A stretch of 9,228 nt of DNA from an uncultured Clostridia bacterium (GCA_945948775.1 CAMFCK010000016.1:1-9228), one strand, 5' to 3'; counted from the first letter of the stretch, positions 1 through 7,269 are shown. The notes: generated from the sequence alone by a model not told the origin. Numbers and translations: made by a program.

Positions 1-290
1 GGATCGCCGCCGACTAAAATCAGCGAACCGCGCACGATTCCGCCTCCGAGTACGCGGTCGAGCTCGCTGATTCCGGTGATATAGCGCACATCCTCATCGG
101 TTTTCACCTCGCTTATGCGCTGCGCCTGACGCCGTACACCGACATTGGCAGGACGTGCGGGCTTGGATTTTTCTTCGCGTACTATTGTTTCATCAAAGCT
201 GCTCCATGTACCGCAGGAGGGGCATTTCCCCATCCATTTGGGACTTTGATAGCCGCATTCGCGGCAGATGTATACATTTTTCTGCTTCAT
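1..290 (-). CDS. radA: DNA repair protein RadA (Sms), N-terminal part, cut by window edge
   Basis: RadA is a RecA-like ATPase that helps process branched DNA during recombination and repair. Only the first 96 codons are present; the gene runs off the left edge. The translation begins MKQKNVYICRECGYQSPKW and has the family's N-terminal four-cysteine zinc finger (Cys9, Cys12, Cys23, Cys26), followed by a linker and the stretch TGISELDRVLGGGIVRGS that precedes the Walker A motif. The fragment stops at LVGGD, just where GGDPGIGKST would begin, so the ATPase core is not visible. The start at 290 fits the family N-terminus; a GGAAAAG purine stretch upstream is only a modest ribosome binding site. 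It is divergent from the ribosomal-protein operon and shares the 196-bp gap 291-486 with it. Identification is strong from the zinc finger plus RecA-like entry sequence. Confidence 0.95.
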   Translation of the reverse strand, partial: MKQKNVYICRECGYQSPKWMGKCPSCGTWSSFDETIVREEKSKPARPANVGVRRQAQRISEVKTDEDVRYITGISELDRVLGGGIVRGSLILVGGD

Positions 291-328
291 AAAATCTTTT
301 CCGTTTCTGTAATAATAGCTTTGCCTTT

Positions 329-357
329 ATTATACACCTTTTGGGATATTATTGCAA
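329..357 (-). promoter_or_regulatory. Likely sigma-A promoter of radA
   Basis: Reading the minus strand, TTGCAA (357-352) and TATAAT (334-329) are separated by 17 bp, a near-consensus vegetative promoter about 40 bp upstream of the radA start. The -35 hexamer lies at the centre of a perfect palindrome. Confidence 0.7.
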
Positions 358-362
358 TAATA
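347..362. repeat. 16-bp perfect palindrome over the radA -35 box
   Basis: TATTATTGCAATAATA is perfectly self-complementary. It covers the proposed radA -35 hexamer and could be an operator for a dimeric repressor, or simply an AT-rich chance palindrome. No known operator was recognised. Confidence 0.35.
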
Positions 363-414
363 ACTTTTTTTTGATGTTTTTTTGCCAAAAGAATGATTTT
401 TTCAAAAAAAACTA

Positions 415-444
415 TTGACAAACAGTATATACTTTTGTTATACT
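415..444 (+). promoter_or_regulatory. Strong extended -10 promoter of the str operon
   Basis: TTGACA at 415-420 matches the -35 consensus perfectly. TATACT at 439-444 follows after 18 bp and is preceded by TGT, giving an extended -10 (TGnTATACT). The predicted start of transcription is near 451, leaving a leader of about 36 nt before the first gene. The run of A and T upstream (360-412) could act as an UP element. This promoter explains how the ribosomal genes are expressed without an upstream rpoBC. Confidence 0.85.
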
Positions 445-486
445 AAGTAGGCTGGGCTAATAATGTGGATATGAGGTGGTAAAGCA

Positions 487-717
487 ATGTTTACCGAGCA
501 GGAAAAGACCAGATTAGCGGTCGGGCTTAAGGAAACGAAAAAGGCTATTGCGTCAGGAGTCGAAAAGGTATATCTTGCCGAGGATGCTCCGGAGCGGATT
601 TTGGAGGAAATCGAGGCTTTGGCAAAGGACAGGCTTTTTTATGTTTCTTCAATGAGTGAGCTTGGCGCTCTTTGCGGAATTGACGTAAAGGCGACCTGCG
701 CTGCTTTAAGGTTATAA
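487..717 (+). CDS. rplGB: L7Ae-family K-turn RNA-binding protein (RplGB/YbxF type)
   Basis: This 76-residue protein belongs to the bacterial L7Ae/L30e/YbxF group, small ribosome-associated proteins that bind kink-turn RNA. Visible family features are GLKETKKAI (13-21), the RNA-contact segment near the N-terminus, LAEDA (30-34), and [10 protein letters not shown] (58-67), which matches the family's conserved C-terminal loop. The size is close to the roughly 80 residues of the Bacillus protein. The start at 487 follows GAGGTGG (473-479) at good spacing. In Firmicutes this gene usually sits between rpoC and rpsL; here it is directly upstream of rpsL but is the first gene of the operon, behind its own promoter. 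The exact role in the ribosome is not settled for the family. Alternative naming: ribosomal protein L7Ae-like or eL8-like protein. Confidence 0.9.
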   Translation: MFTEQEKTRLAVGLKETKKAIASGVEKVYLAEDAPERILEEIEALAKDRLFYVSSMSELGALCGIDVKATCAALRL

Positions 718-718
718 T

Positions 719-742
719 CTCTTAGCTTTAAGAGTTTATAAT
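719..742 (+). promoter_or_regulatory. Short hairpin and TATAAT between rplGB and rpsL
   Basis: CTCTTA (719-724) and TAAGAG (729-734) form a perfect 6-bp stem with the tetraloop GCTT, immediately after the rplGB stop codon. It could be a weak attenuator or an RNA processing site. A perfect TATAAT follows at 737-742, but no convincing -35 element lies 16-18 bp upstream, so an internal promoter is only possible. rpsL has an AGGAGG ribosome binding site at 761-766. Confidence 0.35.
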
Positions 743-775
743 AGATATATTTTTAAAAGAAGGAGGATATCCGTT

Positions 776-1198
776 ATGCCTACATTTAATCAGCTGGTAA
801 GAAAGGGCAGAGAAACTTCTCAGAAGAAGTCAACTGCGCCTGCGCTTCAGAAGAGCCTTAACTCTCTTAAGAAGAAGACAAATGACCACAGCTCTCCCCA
901 GAAGAGAGGAGTCTGCACGGCTGTAAGAACCGCAACACCGAAGAAGCCTAATTCTGCGCTTCGTAAGATCGCCAGAGTAAGACTTACAAACGGCATCGAG
1001 GTTACGGCTTACATTCCCGGTATCGGTCATAATCTGCAGGAGCACAGCGTTGTTCTTATCAGAGGCGGAAGAGTAAAGGATCTGCCGGGTACAAGATACC
1101 ATATCATACGCGGCACTCTTGATGCTCAGGGCGTTGCAAAGAGAATGCAAGCCCGTTCTAAGTACGGCGCTAAGAGACCTAAGCCGGAAAAGAAGTAA
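776..1198 (+). CDS. rpsL: 30S ribosomal protein S12
   Basis: S12 is a 30S subunit protein at the decoding centre that controls translational accuracy. The 140-residue product has the form usual for Firmicutes, with a basic N-terminal extension (residues 14-40) compared with the 124-residue Escherichia coli protein. The core is clear: PQKRGVCT (41-48), [11 protein letters not shown] (54-64), GHNLQEHSV (84-92) and [10 protein letters not shown] (96-105). The lysines at the two main streptomycin-resistance sites (K43 and K88 in E. coli) are both wild type here, at K56 and K101. The aspartate that RimO methylthiolates in some bacteria corresponds to D102. The start at 776 is fixed by AGGAGG (761-766) nine bases upstream and by the conserved N-terminus [11 protein letters not shown]. 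It lies between rplGB and rpsG in a str operon. Confidence 0.99.
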   Translation: MPTFNQLVRKGRETSQKKSTAPALQKSLNSLKKKTNDHSSPQKRGVCTAVRTATPKKPNSALRKIARVRLTNGIEVTAYIPGIGHNLQEHSVVLIRGGRVKDLPGTRYHIIRGTLDAQGVAKRMQARSKYGAKRPKPEKK

Positions 1199-1220
1199 TT
1201 TTTGTGTAGATGTGCATTTC

Positions 1221-1333
1221 GGTTATATCTTTTTATATATAATGAAGCATATAACCTTGTGCATGAACGGAGCTTTGAAAAACTAAGCTCAGAGTACCTG
1301 TGATACTCATAGTTTTCCGCTTTTGCGGAAAAC
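1221..1333 (+). promoter_or_regulatory. Four consecutive stem-loops in the rpsL-rpsG spacer
   Basis: The 163-nt spacer holds four stems in a row. (A) GGTTATAT 1221-1228 pairs with ATATAACC 1249-1256. (B) GAGCTT 1270-1275 pairs with AAGCTC 1285-1290. (C) GAGTA 1292-1296 pairs with TACTC 1304-1308. (D) GTTTTCCGC 1312-1320 pairs with GCGGAAAAC 1325-1333 around a TTTT loop. None is followed by a T-run, so they are not ordinary terminators. AAAACT in loop B (1279-1284) can also pair with AGTTTT (1311-1316), which would compete with hairpin D. Hairpin D ends 12 nt before the rpsG ribosome binding site (1346-1353). In E. coli S7 binds the rpsL-rpsG spacer to repress the operon; a similar control role here is an inference. 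Confidence 0.5.
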
Positions 1334-1346
1334 GTCAAATTTATGA

Positions 1347-1832
<486 letters not shown>

Positions 1833-1837
1833 TTTTC

Positions 1838-1868
1838 GCTGCGGTTGTGTTTTTTTGCTTGCCGCGGC
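1838..1868 (+). promoter_or_regulatory. Weak hairpin in the rpsG-fusA spacer
   Basis: GCTGCGG (1838-1844) can pair with CCGCGGC (1862-1868) with one G-U pair, around a 17-nt T-rich loop, just after the rpsG stop. The T-run (1850-1857) lies inside the loop rather than after the stem, so it is not a standard terminator. It may be a processing or attenuation element, or chance. Confidence 0.25.
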
Positions 1869-1932
1869 ATAATTTCCCGGAATTTAACTTAAAATAATAT
1901 TCATTATCTATGCTGAAAGGAGGAAATGAATA

Positions 1933-3965
1933 ATGGGCAGACAATTTTCTTTGGAAAATACAAGAAATATCGGTATCATGGCTCATATCGACGCCGGTAA
2001 GACCACGACAACCGAAAGAATTCTTTATTATACCGGCCGTATCCACAAGATTGGCGAAACTCATGAAGGCGCTGCACAGATGGACTGGATGGCGCAGGAG
2101 CAGGAGCGTGGTATCACTATTACTTCTGCTGCTACAACCTGTCAGTGGAAGGGCAAAAGAATAAATATCATTGATACACCGGGACACGTTGACTTTACAG
2201 TTGAAGTTCAGCGTTCGCTGCGCGTGCTTGACGGCTCTGTAACAGTCATGTGCGCAAAGGGCGGTGTTGAGCCACAGTCTGAAACCGTATGGCGTCAGGC
2301 TAACGATTACAATGTCCCCAGAATGATTTATGTAAATAAAATGGACATCATGGGTGCGGATTTTTACCATGTTGTAGACATGGTTAAGGAGCGTCTGAAA
2401 GCAAACGGCGTGCCTATCCAGCTTCCCATTGGTGCAGAGGATACCTTTAAGGGAATAATTGACCTTATGACGATGAGAGCGGAGGTATATTACGATGACC
2501 TCGGCAACGATGTGCGTGATGAGGATATCCCGGAGGATATGAAGGAAAAGGCAGAGGAATACAGAGCGGCTATGATTGAGGCTATTGCAGAGACCGACGA
2601 GGATCTTATGATGAAGTATCTCGAAGGCGAAGAGCTTACGGTCGACGAGCTGAAGACTGCTCTCAGAAAAGCTACTATAGCTAATGAAATCGTTCCCATG
2701 ACCTGCGGCACCTCTTACAGAAACAAGGGTGTGCAGATGCTGCTTGACGCGATTGTTGATTATATGCCGGCTCCGACCGACATTCCGCACATCAAGGGCG
2801 TTATTCCTGATACTGATGAGGAGGATGAGCGTCCGTCAAGCGATGATGCTCCGTTCTCGGCACTTGCATTCAAGATTGCTACAGACCCGTTTGTTGGTAA
2901 GATATGCTTCTTCAGAGTTTATTCCGGTACGGTAAATGCCGGTTCATATGTTCTTAATGCCTCCAAGGGTACAAAGGAGCGTATGGGAAGAATCCTGCAG
3001 ATGCACGCAAACCACAGGGAGGATATTGATATAGTATATTCGGGTGATATTGCAGCTGCAGTTGGTCTTAAAAACACCACTACAGGTGATACTCTCTGCG
3101 ATGAGAAGCATCCGATTATACTTGAATCAATGAACTTCAGGAGAAAATGGGCATTGCTTTGCAGAAGCTTGCAGAGGAAGACCCGACTTTCAAGACCTAT
3201 ACGGACGAGGAAACAGGTCAGACAATTATCGCCGGAATGGGCGAGCTGCATCTTGAAATCATCGTTGACCGTCTGCTTCGTGAGTTCAAGGTTGAAGCAA
3301 ACGTCGGCGAACCGCAGGTATCCTACCGCGAGGCTATCAGAAAAAGTGTTAATATAGAGCATAAATATGCGCGTCAGTCAGGCGGTAAAGGTCAGTACGG
3401 TCACGTTCTTCTGAAGCTTGAGCCTCAGGAGGAGGGCGCAGGCTATGAATTTGTAAATGCTATTGTCGGCGGTGCGATTCCGAAGGAATATATTCCTGCG
3501 GTAGACGCCGGTGTACAGGGAGCAATGCAGAGCGGTGTTTTAGCGGGCTATAACGTTGTTGACGTTAAGGTTACCCTTTATGACGGTTCTTACCACGAGG
3601 TAGACTCGTCAGAAATGGCGTTCAAGATTGCGGCATCTATGGCGTTTAAGGAAGGCATGAAGAAGGCTGATCCTGTTATTAAGGAGCCTATCATGCTTGT
3701 AAATGTTATTATGCCGGATGAATACCTCGGCGATGTTATGGGCGATTTAAACTCACGCCGCGGTATGATCCAGAAGATGGAAGCGCTTTCCGGTGCTCAG
3801 AGAATTACAGCTATGGTGCCGCTGTCCGAGATGTTCGGATACGCTACCGAGCTGCGTTCAAGAACACAGGGACGCGGTCAGTATACAATGGAGCCTTCAC
3901 ACTATTCAGAGGTTCCCAAGTCAATTCAGGAGAAGATTGTTAATGAACGCACAAAGAATAACTAA
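1933..3965 (+). pseudogene. fusA: Elongation factor G, disrupted by an internal deletion with frameshift
   Basis: EF-G is the GTPase that drives ribosomal translocation and, with RRF, ribosome recycling. The first frame (1933 to about 3138, 402 codons) gives the whole G domain and domain [10 protein letters not shown] (17-24), DTPGH (81-85) and NKMD (135-138), ending at [10 protein letters not shown]. The second frame (from about 3138 to 3965, 275 codons) resumes at [18 protein letters not shown] and gives the rest of domains III to V, including [13 protein letters not shown] at the domain IV tip. Between them the family has about 16 residues (PEPVI...EPKTKA type) that are absent. Adding 49 bp would restore one 693-codon gene, the usual length. 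As given, the first frame runs on out of phase and stops at 3357. Ribosome binding site AAAGGAGG (1916-1923) fixes the start. The rest is well conserved, so the lesion is recent or artefactual. Confidence 0.9.
3136..3143 (+). other. fusA deletion/frameshift junction
   Basis: TTC (Phe402, first frame, 3136-3138) runs straight into AGGAG, which reads as CAG GAG (Gln-Glu) in the second frame, with the C at 3138 shared. In known EF-G proteins about 16 residues at the domain II/III boundary stand between these two points. Total missing length is estimated at 49 bp (16 codons plus one base). Confidence 0.85.
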
Positions 3966-3992
3966 TTCTTTAGCATTATTTTCAAAAAAGAC

Positions 3993-4021
3993 TTGATTTT
4001 TACTGAAAAAAATTGTAAAAT
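3993..4021 (+). promoter_or_regulatory. Probable separate promoter for tuf
   Basis: TTGATT (3993-3998) and TAAAAT (4016-4021) are 17 bp apart, in the AT-rich 101-bp gap between fusA and tuf. No terminator hairpin was seen after fusA, so tuf could be read both from the operon promoter and from this one. That would suit the very high EF-Tu demand. Confidence 0.6.
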
Positions 4022-4066
4022 AGTAATGATTGATTTTATCAAGAGATAATAAAGGAGGAAATTATA

Positions 4067-5269
4067 ATGGCAAAGGCAAAATTTGAAAGAACAAAGCCAC
4101 ACGTTAACATCGGAACCATTGGTCACGTTGACCATGGCAAGACCACTCTTACAGCCGCTATCACAAAAGTATTGGCTATGAAGGGTCAGGCTCAGTACGA
4201 AGCATACGACATGATCGATAAGGCTCCGGAAGAGAGAGAAAGAGGTATCACAATTTCTACCGCACACGTTGAGTATGAGACAGAGAAGCGTCACTACGCT
4301 CACGTTGACTGCCCCGGACATGCTGACTATGTTAAGAACATGATCACCGGTGCTGCTCAGATGGACGGTGCTATATTGGTTGTTTCTGCAGCAGACGGTC
4401 CTATGCCTCAGACTCGTGAGCATATTCTGCTCTCCCGTCAGGTTGGCGTTCCTTACATTGTTGTATTCATGAACAAGGCAGACCAGGTTGATGACCCTGA
4501 GCTTCTTGAGCTCGTTGAGATGGAAATCAGAGATCTTCTTTCTGAGTATGAGTTCCCCGGTGATGAGATTCCTATCATTACAGGTTCAGGACTTGCTGTA
4601 CTTGAGTCTACATCAACAGATATCAATGCACCTGAGTATAAGTGCATTCTTGACCTTATGGACGCTGTTGACAGCTATATCCCGACTCCGGAAAGAAAGG
4701 CAGATCTGCCCTTCCTTATGCCTATCGAGGATATCTTCTCAATCACTGGTCGTGGTACAGTTGCTACAGGCCGTGTTGAGAGAGGTCAGCTGAAGCTCTC
4801 TGAGGAAGTTGAAATCGTTGGTCTTACAGACGAGGCTCGTAAGGTTGTTGTTACAGGTATCGAGATGTTCAGAAAGCTTCTTGACTACGCTGAAGCAGGC
4901 GACAACATCGGTGCTCTTCTTCGTGGTGTTCAGAGAAACGAGATTGAGCGTGGTCAGGTTCTTGCAAAGCCGGGTTCAATTCATCCTCACACAAAGTTCA
5001 AGGGTGAGGTTTATGTATTGACAAAGGATGAAGGCGGTCGTCATACACCGTTCTTCAACAACTACAGACCTCAGTTCTATTTCAGAACAACAGACGTTAC
5101 AGGCGTTATCACACTTCCTGCTGGTACAGAGATGTGCATGCCTGGCGATAATGTAAAGATGGAAGTTGAGCTTATCACTCCTATCGCTATCGAGAAGGGA
5201 CTTCGTTTCGCTATCCGTGAGGGCGGCAGAACAGTTGGTTCAGGCGTTGTTTCTGAGATTGAGGAATAA
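4067..5269 (+). CDS. tuf: Elongation factor Tu
   Basis: EF-Tu is the GTPase that brings aminoacyl-tRNA to the ribosomal A site. The 400-residue protein is complete. The G domain shows GHVDHGKT (19-26), the switch I region with RGITI (59-63), DCPGH (81-85, with catalytic His85), NKAD (136-139) and GSGL (173-176). Domains II and III follow with [15 protein letters not shown], the [24 protein letters not shown] region and the C-terminal [12 protein letters not shown]. Two G-motif residues differ from the commonest form (NKAD for NKCD, GSGL for GSAL); both look tolerable. The residues 180-191 ([12 protein letters not shown]) form a slightly long loop, as I recall for Ruminococcus-type EF-Tu. The start is set by AAAGGAGG (4051-4058). 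Codon use is strongly biased, typical of very high expression. It is last in the operon, followed by a terminator. Confidence 0.99.
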   Translation: MAKAKFERTKPHVNIGTIGHVDHGKTTLTAAITKVLAMKGQAQYEAYDMIDKAPEERERGITISTAHVEYETEKRHYAHVDCPGHADYVKNMITGAAQMDGAILVVSAADGPMPQTREHILLSRQVGVPYIVVFMNKADQVDDPELLELVEMEIRDLLSEYEFPGDEIPIITGSGLAVLESTSTDINAPEYKCILDLMDAVDSYIPTPERKADLPFLMPIEDIFSITGRGTVATGRVERGQLKLSEEVEIVGLTDEARKVVVTGIEMFRKLLDYAEAGDNIGALLRGVQRNEIERGQVLAKPGSIHPHTKFKGEVYVLTKDEGGRHTPFFNNYRPQFYFRTTDVTGVITLPAGTEMCMPGDNVKMEVELITPIAIEKGLRFAIREGGRTVGSGVVSEIEE

Positions 5270-5288
5270 TTCCATAGTTTAAGCTTAT

Positions 5289-5330
5289 AAAGGGGCTGTC
5301 TTAACGCGACAGTTCCTTTTATTTTATAAT
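5289..5330 (+). terminator. Intrinsic terminator of the str operon
   Basis: AAAGGGGCTGTC (5289-5300) pairs with GACAGTTCCTTT (5308-5319) through a 12-bp stem that includes two G-U pairs, with loop TTAACGC. A T-rich tail (TTTTATTTTATAATTTT, starting at 5317) follows. It ends the plus-strand operon 20 bp after the tuf stop codon. Confidence 0.9.
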
Positions 5331-5352
5331 TTTATCATCAGCAGATTTAATA

Positions 5353-5381
5353 TTTACTTTTCTTTTTATATATGTTAAAAT
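5353..5381 (+). promoter_or_regulatory. Extended -10 promoter of malQ
   Basis: TTTACT (5353-5358, 4 of 6 consensus bases) is followed after 17 bp by TAAAAT (5376-5381), which is preceded by TGT as an extended -10. The predicted start of transcription is near 5388, leaving a leader of under 30 nt. malQ thus appears to be transcribed independently of tuf. Confidence 0.65.
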
Positions 5382-5414
5382 ATATATTAATACTTCTGAT
5401 AGGTGGGATGATTT

Positions 5415-6881
5415 GTGAGAAAAGCAGGTATACTCATGCATATTTCATCGCTTCCGTCAAATTACGGAATTGGTTCGCTGGGCGAAGAAGCATATAAATT
5501 TGTTGACTTTTTAAAAAGAAGCGGTCAAAGCTATTGGCAGGTTTTGCCGGTATGTCCAACCAGCTTTGGTGATTCGCCCTATCAAAGCAACTCTGCCTTT
5601 GCGGGCAATCCATATTTTATTGATTTGGATATACTTTGCAATGAGGGATTGCTTGAAAAGCATGAGATAGAAAACTATTTTTTCGGTGATGATGATACTG
5701 CTGTTGATTATAAGCGGCTGTTTGATAACCGTTATCCGGTGCTCAGAAAGGCTTTTTCGCGGTTTGAGAGAACAGACGAATATTATATGTTTGTAGAGGA
5801 AAATAGGTTTTGGTTGGCGGATTATGCACTTTTCATGGCGATTAAAGAACATAATCACTTCCGCTGCTGGGTTTACTGGGATGAGGACATCAGAATGTGC
5901 AGGCCGGAGGCAATTGAGCATTATAGCGATATGCTTTCCCGCAGCATTGATTTTTATATGTTTGTCCAGTACGAGTTTTACAAACAGTGGGGCGAATTGA
6001 AGAATTATGCGAATGCCAATGGAATTAGAATTATCGGTGATATGCCTATATATGTTGCGCTTGACTCGGCAGAAGTATGGCGTTCGCCTGAATTTTTCGA
6101 ATTGGACGAGAATAAGCTTCCGTGCAGAGTTGCAGGCTGTCCGCCGGATGATTTTTCCGCTAAGGGACAATTGTGGGGCAATCCGCTGTATAACTGGGAA
6201 TATATGCGCAGCAGAGGCTATGATTGGTGGATTAAGCGTATCCGAATGAGCTTCCGGCTGTACGATAAGGTTAGAATTGACCATTTCAGGGGTTTTGAGT
6301 CTTATTATGCGATTCCTTATGGCATGGAGGACGCAACGATAGGCACATGGAAAAAAGGTCCAGGATATTCGCTGTTTGAGGCTGTTAAAGGCGAGCTAGG
6401 CGATGTGGATATAATTGCTGAGGATCTGGGCTATCTGACCGAGGATGTACATATGCTGCTGGCGGAGTGCGGATACCCTGGAATGAGAGTGCTGCAGTTT
6501 GCGTTTGATCCGTATGGTGACAATATGTATCTGCCGCACAACTTCAAGTCAAACTGCGTTGCATATACGGGTACGCATGACAATGACACAATGGCAGGCT
6601 GGTATTCGCAGACAAAGGGCGCTCAGCGTGAATTTGTAAATAACTATCTCGGAGTAAAAAGAAAAGCTGAAGCTGTGCCTGCTTCGGTGCGCATGCTCAT
6701 GGCAAGCGTTGCCGATTTAGTCATAATTCCCATTCAGGATTACCTTGTGCAGGGAAGTGAGGCACGAATGAATATTCCGTCTACCATTGGCGGAAACTGG
6801 CTGTACCGCATAGAGAAGAACACCTTGACAGATGAGCTTGCTGACAGGATTAAAACTATTACAAAAACCTTCAGACGATAA
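5415..6881 (+). CDS. malQ: 4-alpha-glucanotransferase (amylomaltase, GH77)
   Basis: MalQ is a cytoplasmic GH77 enzyme that moves alpha-1,4-glucan segments between maltodextrins, releasing glucose and longer chains for phosphorylase. The 488-residue product is near the usual 500. The N-terminal part shows GILMHISSLPSNYGIGSLG (5-23) and PTSFGDSPYQSNSAFAGNPY (48-67). The three catalytic carboxylates are all present: Asp289 in VRIDHFRGF (nucleophile), Glu336 in IIAEDLG (acid/base) and Asp389 in TGTHDND. The C-terminus carries QDYLVQGSEARMNIPST, with the family's terminal NWLYR motif. It starts with GTG at 5415, chosen because the family N-terminus (MRKAGIL) begins there and AGGTGG (5401-5406) lies 8 bases upstream; the next in-frame ATG would cut conserved residues. 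No other sugar genes are nearby, so this seems a single-gene unit with its own promoter and terminator. Confidence 0.98.
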   Translation: MRKAGILMHISSLPSNYGIGSLGEEAYKFVDFLKRSGQSYWQVLPVCPTSFGDSPYQSNSAFAGNPYFIDLDILCNEGLLEKHEIENYFFGDDDTAVDYKRLFDNRYPVLRKAFSRFERTDEYYMFVEENRFWLADYALFMAIKEHNHFRCWVYWDEDIRMCRPEAIEHYSDMLSRSIDFYMFVQYEFYKQWGELKNYANANGIRIIGDMPIYVALDSAEVWRSPEFFELDENKLPCRVAGCPPDDFSAKGQLWGNPLYNWEYMRSRGYDWWIKRIRMSFRLYDKVRIDHFRGFESYYAIPYGMEDATIGTWKKGPGYSLFEAVKGELGDVDIIAEDLGYLTEDVHMLLAECGYPGMRVLQFAFDPYGDNMYLPHNFKSNCVAYTGTHDNDTMAGWYSQTKGAQREFVNNYLGVKRKAEAVPASVRMLMASVADLVIIPIQDYLVQGSEARMNIPSTIGGNWLYRIEKNTLTDELADRIKTITKTFRR

Positions 6882-6882
6882 C

Positions 6883-6925
6883 AAAAAAGCAAGAACCGAA
6901 TTTTCTCAGTTCTTGCTTCTCTTTG
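6883..6925. terminator. Shared terminator hairpin between malQ and a convergent small gene
   Basis: AAGCAAGAAC (6887-6896) and GTTCTTGCTT (6909-6918) form a 10-bp stem with a 12-nt loop. On the minus strand it is followed by TTTTTT (complement of 6888-6883), an excellent tail for the small convergent gene. On the plus strand the tail (TTCTCTTT) is weaker but probably serves malQ. Confidence 0.85.
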
Positions 6926-6947
6926 TGATTGAGGATTTTCTTTTGTG

Positions 6948-7094
6948 TTATTTGGTTGACTTTTTTTGAATCGTACGCTCATATTTTAGAGCAATGTTTA
7001 TAAGGCTCTGATCGGACAAATGTCCCGGATAGTTTGAAGAAACTAAACGTTCTAATTCGGATTGTAATTTCTTATCGAATCCTATACATATCAT
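6948..7094 (-). CDS. Small helical protein of unknown function (48 aa)
   Basis: I do not recognise this protein by signature. The ATG at 7094 gives 48 residues, starting MICIGFDKKLQSELERLV and continuing through SSNYPGHLSDQSLINIALKY to a basic tail (TIQKKSTK). It reads as two charged amphipathic helices (about 6-19 and 25-43) joined by a turn containing Pro-Gly, with no signal peptide or membrane segment. Evidence that it is real: AGGGAG (minus strand 7110-7105) lies 10 bases before the ATG, a consensus promoter lies about 45 bp further upstream, and a terminator hairpin with a T-run follows the stop codon. An in-frame GTG at 7130 would add 12 residues but falls on the predicted transcription start, so it was not chosen. 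The layout loosely resembles Spo0E-like phosphatases (helix-turn-helix hairpin of about 50 residues), yet the SQELD signature is not conserved (ALKYE sits in its place). Function remains open. Confidence 0.6.
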   Translation of the reverse strand: MICIGFDKKLQSELERLVSSNYPGHLSDQSLINIALKYERTIQKKSTK

Positions 7095-7137
7095 GTGTAT
7101 CACACTCCCTGATGTTACCCTTCCAATCACTATTTAG

Positions 7138-7166
7138 ATTTTATCTCACCGTTCGTCAAAAGTCAA
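7138..7166 (-). promoter_or_regulatory. Promoter of the small minus-strand gene
   Basis: On the minus strand TTGACT (7166-7161) and TAAAAT (7143-7138) are separated by exactly 17 bp, close to the vegetative consensus. The predicted start of transcription near 7131 leaves a leader of about 36 nt to the ATG at 7094. Confidence 0.75.
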
Positions 7167-7252
7167 TAGATATTTACAGCAATTTCCGACTTTCGCAAGA
7201 CAGCTTTCGACACAAGATGATAGTAAAAATTCTTAACTAACCATATTCGACA
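7152..7252 (-). promoter_or_regulatory. Three Spo0A-box-like sites upstream of the small gene
   Basis: On the minus strand there are two perfect TGTCGAA heptamers (7252-7246, within TTTGTCGAA; and 7212-7206) and one TGACGAA (7158-7152). All fit TGNCGAA, the core of the Spo0A binding site known from Bacillus and Clostridium. The first two are 40 bp apart, close to whole helical turns; the third lies in the promoter spacer just downstream of the -35 hexamer. Together they suggest control by Spo0A or a related response regulator. Binding is an inference. Confidence 0.45.
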
Positions 7253-7269
7253 AATTAGTATAAAATATC

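Noticed and set aside
776..1198. Streptomycin-resistance mutation in rpsL
   Set aside because: Both key lysines (K56 and K101, equivalent to E. coli 43 and 88) are wild type.
1210..1286. Leader mini-ORFs in the rpsL-rpsG spacer (ATG 1210 with 10 codons; ATG 1242 with 14 codons)
   Set aside because: Neither has a ribosome binding site and there is no codon pattern suggesting attenuation; the stem-loops are the stronger signal.
3130..3160. Programmed frameshift or ribosomal bypass in fusA
   Set aside because: No slippery heptamer lies at the junction, and about 16 conserved residues are missing from the DNA itself, which recoding cannot supply. EF-G is not known to be recoded.
3147..3965. Independent gene for the EF-G C-terminal half starting at ATG 3147
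   Set aside because: AGGAG is only 3 bases from the ATG, too close for good initiation, and the fragment starts in the middle of domain III. It is better read as the downstream part of the broken fusA.
4030..4042. TTGAT-TTT-ATCAA as a terminator before tuf
   Set aside because: The stem is only 5 AT-rich base pairs with no T-run after it; it lies downstream of the tuf promoter and would not be stable.
5408..5420. ATG at 5408 as malQ start
   Set aside because: It is out of frame with malQ; the in-frame GTG at 5415 matches the family N-terminus and has good ribosome binding site spacing.
7095..7130. GTG at 7130 as start of the small minus-strand gene
   Set aside because: It coincides with the predicted transcription start and lacks a ribosome binding site; the ATG at 7094 has AGGGAG upstream.
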